Source of the DNA: Allomuricauda sp. TY007
Lineage (GTDB): Bacteria; Bacteroidota; Bacteroidia; Flavobacteriales; Flavobacteriaceae
Assembly: GCF_010468565.1 (NCBI RefSeq)
Contig: NZ_WUEG01000003.1
Coordinates: 248,001-312,000, forward strand
Length of the DNA stretch: 64,000 nucleotides
Direction of reading: 5' to 3'
The notes under the pieces were generated by a model. The model saw nothing but the letters and a program-made list of their open reading frames with translations. It did not search any database and was not told the origin of the DNA. This document shows, piece after piece, positions 59,012 through 64,000 of this stretch. Position 1 is the stretch's first letter. Every line of letters begins with the position of its first letter. Made by a program: the position numbers and the translations under genes.

Positions 59012-62000
59012 ATGTTCCAAAAATTTATAGATCGTCCTGTACTTTCCACTGTAATATCCGTAATTATTATGATATTGGGTATTCTGGGGCTTAGTACTTT
59101 ACCTGTAGAACAGTATCCCGAGATTGCTCCGCCAACCGTTCAGGTTAACGCCAATTATACTGGAGCCAATGCCGAAACAGTACTAAAAAGTGTAGTGATT
59201 CCACTTGAAGAGCAAATCAATGGTGTGGAAGGCATGACCTACATGACCTCATCCGCCAGTAACGATGGGGCGGCCAACATCAGCGTATTTTTTGAACTTG
59301 GCGTTGACCCCGACATTGCAGCGGTAAACGTTCAAAACCGAGTTGCAAGGGCCAACAGCTTGTTGCCGCAAGAAGTTATAAACACAGGGGTAACTACCCA
59401 AAAGGCCCAAAACAGTGCGTTGCTATTTTTCTCCATTTACTCTGAAAATGAGGATTACGATGCCACTTTTGTGGAGAACTATGCCAAAATAAACCTGGTT
59501 CCGCAATTACAAAGGATCAAAGGGGTTGGTAACGTTAACGTATTTGGGGCCAAAGATTATTCCATGCGGATATGGATTTCTCCTGATAAAATGGCTGCAT
59601 ACAATTTGGTGCCAGCCGATATCCAGGCGGCATTGAGGGAACAGAATACCGAAGCAGCAACCGGTAAAATTGGTGAAAATGCTGATGGTATTTTTGAATA
59701 TGTAATGAAATACAAAGGACGGCTCTCCGAGGTAAAAGAATATGAAAACATTATTTTAAAAACTACTGAAGACGGAGGGTTTCTTCGCTTAAAAGATGTT
59801 GCCGAAATCGAGTTGGGGGCACTTAGCTACGTTAGAAAAAACTCTGGTATGGGAAACCCCGGTGTTGCTGTGGGGGTTTACCAAACATCTGGATCCAATG
59901 CAAAGGAAATCATCGACGAAATTGAAACCATCTTGGAAGAATCCAAAGCAGATTTTCCAAAAGGGTTGGATTATGTAATCCCCTTTAACTCCAAAGATTT
60001 CTTGGATGCCTCCATCGATCACGTTGTAAAAACATTGATCGAGGCATTTATCTTGGTATTTATTGTGGTGTTCCTGTTCCTTCAGGATTTTAGATCCACC
60101 CTTATCCCCGCCATTGCGGTACCCGTGGCCATTGTAGGTACCTTTTTCTTCCTACAATTATTCGGATACTCCATCAATATGCTTACCCTTTTTGCTATGA
60201 TCTTGGCTATTGGTATTGTAGTGGATGATGCCATTGTGGTGGTCGAAGCCGTTCATGCCAAGTTGGAAGAGGGTGCCGACTCTGCAAAAACCGCAACCAA
60301 AAATGCCATGAGCGAAATTTCTGGGGCCATTATCTCCATTACCTTGGTAATGTCGGCGGTATTCATCCCGGTTTCCTTTATCAAAGGATCTTCAGGTGTT
60401 TTCTACCAACAGTTTGGTATTACCCTTGCCGTTGCTATTTTAATATCAGCCGTTAATGCGTTGACCTTGAGTCCTGCCTTGGCGGCATTGTTCCTAAAGC
60501 CCCATAATCCAGAAAAAGGTAAAAAATCCAATTTCTTGAACCGTTTTTTTAAGGCTTTTAATGTTGGTTTTACGGCCATGACAAATAAATACACCAATAC
60601 CATTGGTACTTTGGTGAAAAGAAAATGGATAACCCTTGTTCTTTTACTCGGTTTTAGTGCACTCGCCATATTCCTGTTCAAATCAACTCCTTCTGGGTTT
60701 GTACCAGATGAAGATCGTGGGATGATTTTTGTTAATGTGAGCATGCCTCCGGGAACAACCATTGAAAAAACAGAGGAAACCATCATGAAGTTGGATTCCA
60801 TTTACGAATCCATGGACGTGATCGACGCTAGAATGAGTGTAGCCGGATTCAGTTTATTGAACCGAGTAAGTGCCGGGTCTTATGCATTCTCTATCATGAA
60901 GCTGAAGGATTGGAGCGAAAGAGATGCAGATTCTTTGTCCGTTAATGCGACCATGCAAAAGCTGTACGGAATTACGGCAGGTTTCAATGATGCCGAGATC
61001 ATTTACTTTACGCCTCCGAGTATTCAAGGTTTTGGTACCAGTTCCGGTTTTGAGGTACAGCTTCAGAGCAAAACGGGCGAAGATTGGAATTCCATCAACG
61101 ATGTAAAAAACCAATTTTTGGGAGCGCTCAATGCCAGGCCGGAAATCCAGTATGCCATTTCACAGTTCGACCCCGGTTTTCCACAGTACAATTTGGACAT
61201 TGATATGGAGAAAGTGAAAATGGCCGGGTTGACAGCAACCGATATTTTTAATTCGCTCCAAGGTTATTTTGGAGGTATTTATGCTACCGATTTCAACAAA
61301 TTTGGTAAGCAGTACCGTGTTATGATTCAGGCCAAACCCGAAGATCGGGCCAACGAGAACTCCTTGAACCATATTTTTGTTAGGAATGCCAATGGCGAAT
61401 CCGTCGCTGTAAGCCAATTTGTGGACCTAAAGAAAATTTATGGCCCCGAGGTCGTGCAACGATTCAACTTGTTGAGTTCGGTAAGCATAACAGGAGTTCC
61501 CAATCCGGGCTACAGTACCGGTGATGCCATTACCGCTATTGAAGAAGTGGCCGCCCAAGTATTGCCAACTTCTTACACCTACGATTACTCTGGACTTACA
61601 AGGGAAGAAAGCAATGCCGGTTCACAGACAATCCTCATATTTATATTGAGTTTGGTGTTTGTTTACTTCTTGCTGAGTGCACAATACGAAAGTTATATAC
61701 TACCGCTTTCCATTTTGTTGTCCCTGCCCTTTGGTATAGCAGGAGCCATTCTTTTCATCAACTTGGCAGGCTTGCAGAACAATATCTATTTCCAGATTGC
61801 CCTGATCATGTTAATCGGTCTGTTGGCCAAAAACGCCATTTTGATCGTGGAGTTTGCCCTGCAACGTAGACGGGCAGGACTATCACTTTTTGATGCTGCC
61901 GCAGATGGGGCACGTGCCAGGCTCCGCCCAATTTTGATGACATCTTTCGCTTTCATATTTGGTCTATTGCCATTGGCCCTTTCATCAGGAATCGGAGCCG

Positions 62001-62155
62001 TAGGAAACCAATCCATAGGTGTAAGTGCTGTTGGGGGAATGCTGGTCGGAACCATTTTGGGAGTTTTTGCGGTGCCTGTGCTCTTTGTAGTGTTCCAAGC
62101 GCTGCAAGAACGCATGTCAGGAAAACCGGAATCCATCAAAGTAAACAATGCTTAA
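59012..62155 (+). CDS. RND multidrug efflux permease (HAE-1/AcrB type)
   Basis: 1047 residues, two repeats of six TM helices with large periplasmic loops. FIDRPVLSTVISVIIMILGILGLSTLPVEQYP at the N-terminus is typical. Proton relay: GIVVDDAIVVVEAV in TM4 (two adjacent Asp near 407) and LIGLLAKNAILIVEFAL in TM10 (Lys near 940). Drug or bile-salt-type substrate cannot be stated. Between the adaptor and outer-membrane genes in one operon. Confidence 0.95.
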   Translation: MFQKFIDRPVLSTVISVIIMILGILGLSTLPVEQYPEIAPPTVQVNANYTGANAETVLKSVVIPLEEQINGVEGMTYMTSSASNDGAANISVFFELGVDPDIAAVNVQNRVARANSLLPQEVINTGVTTQKAQNSALLFFSIYSENEDYDATFVENYAKINLVPQLQRIKGVGNVNVFGAKDYSMRIWISPDKMAAYNLVPADIQAALREQNTEAATGKIGENADGIFEYVMKYKGRLSEVKEYENIILKTTEDGGFLRLKDVAEIELGALSYVRKNSGMGNPGVAVGVYQTSGSNAKEIIDEIETILEESKADFPKGLDYVIPFNSKDFLDASIDHVVKTLIEAFILVFIVVFLFLQDFRSTLIPAIAVPVAIVGTFFFLQLFGYSINMLTLFAMILAIGIVVDDAIVVVEAVHAKLEEGADSAKTATKNAMSEISGAIISITLVMSAVFIPVSFIKGSSGVFYQQFGITLAVAILISAVNALTLSPALAALFLKPHNPEKGKKSNFLNRFFKAFNVGFTAMTNKYTNTIGTLVKRKWITLVLLLGFSALAIFLFKSTPSGFVPDEDRGMIFVNVSMPPGTTIEKTEETIMKLDSIYESMDVIDARMSVAGFSLLNRVSAGSYAFSIMKLKDWSERDADSLSVNATMQKLYGITAGFNDAEIIYFTPPSIQGFGTSSGFEVQLQSKTGEDWNSINDVKNQFLGALNARPEIQYAISQFDPGFPQYNLDIDMEKVKMAGLTATDIFNSLQGYFGGIYATDFNKFGKQYRVMIQAKPEDRANENSLNHIFVRNANGESVAVSQFVDLKKIYGPEVVQRFNLLSSVSITGVPNPGYSTGDAITAIEEVAAQVLPTSYTYDYSGLTREESNAGSQTILIFILSLVFVYFLLSAQYESYILPLSILLSLPFGIAGAILFINLAGLQNNIYFQIALIMLIGLLAKNAILIVEFALQRRRAGLSLFDAAADGARARLRPILMTSFAFIFGLLPLALSSGIGAVGNQSIGVSAVGGMLVGTILGVFAVPVLFVVFQALQERMSGKPESIKVNNA

Positions 62156-62171
62156 CTACAAAGCTTAAAAA

Positions 62172-63572
62172 ATGAAAATACAATCCATATATAAATTTAT
62201 CCTGTTACTCTCGGTACCGTTATTGCTACAGTCTTGTTTTGTGGCAAAAAACTACACTAGGCCAGAGGTAGAAACTGAGAATCTATACAGAACGGACAAT
62301 CTACCGCAGGACAGTGTTTCCATGGCAGATGTGTCTTGGAGAGACTTGTTCAATAATGAACAGTTGAAATCGTATATTGAAGAAGGGTTAAAGAATAATA
62401 TTGACATTCGAATTGCACTTCAAAACGTAGTGGCTGCCGAAGCGTATGTAAAACAAGGTAAAGCGGGGTATTATCCGACACTTTCCGGAACGGCCAGCTT
62501 CACACGGACAAAAAACTCGCGAAACAGTCAGTTTGGAAGCTTTTTTACAAGTGCCCTGGAGCAGTACGAACTCTCCGGCACCCTCTCGTGGGAAGCCGAT
62601 GTTTGGGGCAAGATCAGAAGTAATAAAAGAGCTTTTGGTGCGGCCTATCTGCAGAGCGTTACCGCGCATCAAGCCGTAAAAACGGAATTGGTCGCCAACA
62701 TAGCCAGCACCTACTATCAATTAATGGCTTTGGATAAACAATTGGAAGTTGCCAAACAAACCTTGGAAGCCAGAAAAAACAGTCTGGAAACCACCATTGC
62801 CCTAAAGGATGCCGGTCAGGTGACAGAAGTTGCGGTAAAACAGACCGAAGCACAAGTCCATACCACCGAAATTATTGTAATTGACCTTAAGAACAACATC
62901 AAACTTTTGGAAAACGCCTTTAGTATGTTATTGGGTGAAGGACCACAAAAAATAGAGCGTGGTGACCTGGACGATCAAACCATTGATACGGAATTGAGTA
63001 CCGGGGTACCTTACTTGTTGCTTGCCAATCGCCCCGATGTGATGCAGGCAGAATACAGTCTTATTAACGCATTTGAATTGACCAATGTGGCCAAAAGTAG
63101 TCTCTATCCCTCTTTGAGTTTATCCGCTTCGGGAGGTTTTCAGAGTTTGGAGTTTGATAATTGGTTGGATGCAAGCTCACTCTTTTCAACTTTGGTAGGT
63201 TCTTTGACACAACCCCTTTTTAACGGAAGACAGTTGCGCACCCAAGTGGAAGTGGCCAAGACCAAACAAGAACAAGCATTGTTGAGCTATAAACAAGCAT
63301 TGCTCACGGCTGGACGAGAAGTGAGCGATGCCCTTTATACTTATGAAGCGGAAACCCAAAAAATGGAGGCCCGCTCCAAAGAACTTGAAGCCTATTCAAC
63401 AGCCGAAGATTATTCCGAAGAGCTTTTGAACAATGGTCTCGCAAATTATTTGGAAGTATTGACCGCACGTCAAAATGCATTGAATTCCAAGCTCAATTAC
63501 GTAGATACACAATACGCCCAACTTAGCGCCATTGTGGAGCTGTACAGGGCCCTTGGCGGAGGTTGGAGATAA
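62172..63572 (+). CDS. TolC/NodT-family outer-membrane efflux lipoprotein
   Basis: 466 residues. Lipobox LLLQSC (Cys22), then two repeats of helical hairpins: NEQLKSYIEEGLKNNIDIRIALQNVVAAEAYVKQGKAGYYPTLSG and the second ANRPDVMQAEYSLINAFELTNVAKSSLYPSLSLSAS, the OEP pattern. Forms the trimeric outer-membrane channel for the RND pump 16 bases upstream. Confidence 0.93.
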   Translation: MKIQSIYKFILLLSVPLLLQSCFVAKNYTRPEVETENLYRTDNLPQDSVSMADVSWRDLFNNEQLKSYIEEGLKNNIDIRIALQNVVAAEAYVKQGKAGYYPTLSGTASFTRTKNSRNSQFGSFFTSALEQYELSGTLSWEADVWGKIRSNKRAFGAAYLQSVTAHQAVKTELVANIASTYYQLMALDKQLEVAKQTLEARKNSLETTIALKDAGQVTEVAVKQTEAQVHTTEIIVIDLKNNIKLLENAFSMLLGEGPQKIERGDLDDQTIDTELSTGVPYLLLANRPDVMQAEYSLINAFELTNVAKSSLYPSLSLSASGGFQSLEFDNWLDASSLFSTLVGSLTQPLFNGRQLRTQVEVAKTKQEQALLSYKQALLTAGREVSDALYTYEAETQKMEARSKELEAYSTAEDYSEELLNNGLANYLEVLTARQNALNSKLNYVDTQYAQLSAIVELYRALGGGWR

Positions 63573-63586
63573 AAACAACAATAGTA

Positions 63587-64000
63587 TTGGGGGATAAAAA
63601 CAACATATTGGCCTACGCCATTGAAAACTTCACCAAGTTTGGAAGCAAAAGGTTCTCCATGGATGAACTGGCCAAAAATCTGGGTATTTCCAAAAAAACC
63701 CTCTACAAACATTTCAACAGCAAAGAAAAGCTGGTAAAGGAAAGTCTTGGGTATTACTTGGACAACATTCGGGCCAATGTGGACAATTACATGCTCGAAA
63801 ACCCCAACGAGGACCAACCCCTTACCACGGTAATATTTATATATAAGCAAGGGTTGATCACCTTTCAGGAAATCAACCCCGCTTTTCTACACGGGCTCCA
63901 CAAATATTATCCCAAGGCTTATGAAATATACGCCCAAGTAAAAAAGGACATTGTATGGAATATTGTATGCCCCCTTTTAAAAAAAGCCCAAGAATTGGGG
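63587..64000 (+). CDS. TetR/AcrR-family regulator, partial, non-ATG start
   Basis: The C-terminus is beyond the window. N-terminal HTH: NILAYAIENFTKFGSKRFSMDELAKNLGISKKTLYKHFNSKEKLVKESL. No ATG lies in frame before this helix-turn-helix: the first Met (codon at 63658) would cut it. A TTG at 63587 (giving GDKNNILAY) or the TTG at 63563 are the possible starts. It begins 15 bases after the efflux channel gene and may be a second regulator of the pump. Confidence 0.7.
   Translation, partial: MGDKNNILAYAIENFTKFGSKRFSMDELAKNLGISKKTLYKHFNSKEKLVKESLGYYLDNIRANVDNYMLENPNEDQPLTTVIFIYKQGLITFQEINPAFLHGLHKYYPKAYEIYAQVKKDIVWNIVCPLLKKAQELG

Noticed and set aside
1..64000. tRNA, rRNA, CRISPR arrays, prophage or insertion sequences
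   Set aside because: No cloverleaf-like, repeat-spacer or transposase/integrase sequences were recognised on reading; the only repeats are the short palindromic elements reported. A tRNAscan or ISfinder search would settle it.

Overview
The window is a gene-dense stretch (about 60 protein genes, no rRNA or tRNA seen) of a marine-type Flavobacteriaceae chromosome. Grounds: a TonB-dependent receptor, a complete Bat (aerotolerance) operon, the DksA-like protein with the Bacteroidetes single-cysteine finger next to ileS, an acyl-ACP desaturase, META/DinB lipoproteins, Bacteroidetes-type -7 boxes (TAnnTTTG) in front of several genes, and little Shine-Dalgarno signal. A Muricauda/Allomuricauda-like genus is a guess from overall feel, not something the sequence proves.

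Layout. 1-3.8 kb: patatin phospholipase with surface-antigen barrel (cut by the window edge) and uvrC. 4.1-10 kb: a 30-residue membrane ORF, 5-formyl-THF cyclo-ligase, then the minus-strand ileS - dksA-like - DUF4097-like - lspA block. 10-17 kb: an alanine/glutamate-rich lipoprotein, a TonB receptor coupled to recO, gdhA, a cystathionine gamma-synthase-type enzyme, a DUF3298-type lipoprotein and a DinB protein. 17.8-26 kb: ArsC-like protein/EamA transporter, thioesterase, nitronate monooxygenase, YheT hydrolase, lipoprotein cytochrome c, a two-repeat secreted protein, a DHFR-like protein, two META lipoproteins and an exported DinB protein. 26-31 kb: glycerol-3-phosphate metabolism (gpsA, glpD with an ABM-domain protein). 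31-41 kb: CvpA, CAP lipoprotein, 3-hydroxyanthranilate dioxygenase, ALDH7, membrane-anchored HhH protein, acyl-ACP desaturase, phosphoesterase, PfkB sugar kinase, AlbA_2 protein, SDR, and a remnant lipoprotein ORF. 41.4-50.5 kb: eight-gene Bat operon (moxR, DUF58, a two-TM protein, batA, batB, batC, batD, batE). 50.5-57.3 kb: SulP transporter, beta-carbonic anhydrase, second SulP transporter, a ceramidase-family membrane hydrolase and pheS. 57.3-64 kb: a MarR/GbsR regulator, a tripartite RND efflux pump and a TetR regulator cut by the window end.

How it works together. The Bat operon encodes an AAA ATPase working with VWA and TPR envelope proteins. SulP plus beta-carbonic anhydrase looks like bicarbonate/CO2 handling. 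The RND pump is flanked by two regulators, and a perfect inverted repeat overlaps the likely promoter of the first. gpsA and glpD form the two halves of a glycerol-3-phosphate/DHAP couple.

Most unusual items: IleRS carries the swapped GxHH signature (linked in type 2 enzymes to mupirocin hyper-resistance); a ceramidase-like enzyme is wedged between a bicarbonate transporter and pheS; a UUCG-loop terminator ends only eight bases before a start codon; and intergenic palindromic elements with shared CGTCA...TGACG ends recur near 10.5, 28.7 and 40.2 kb.
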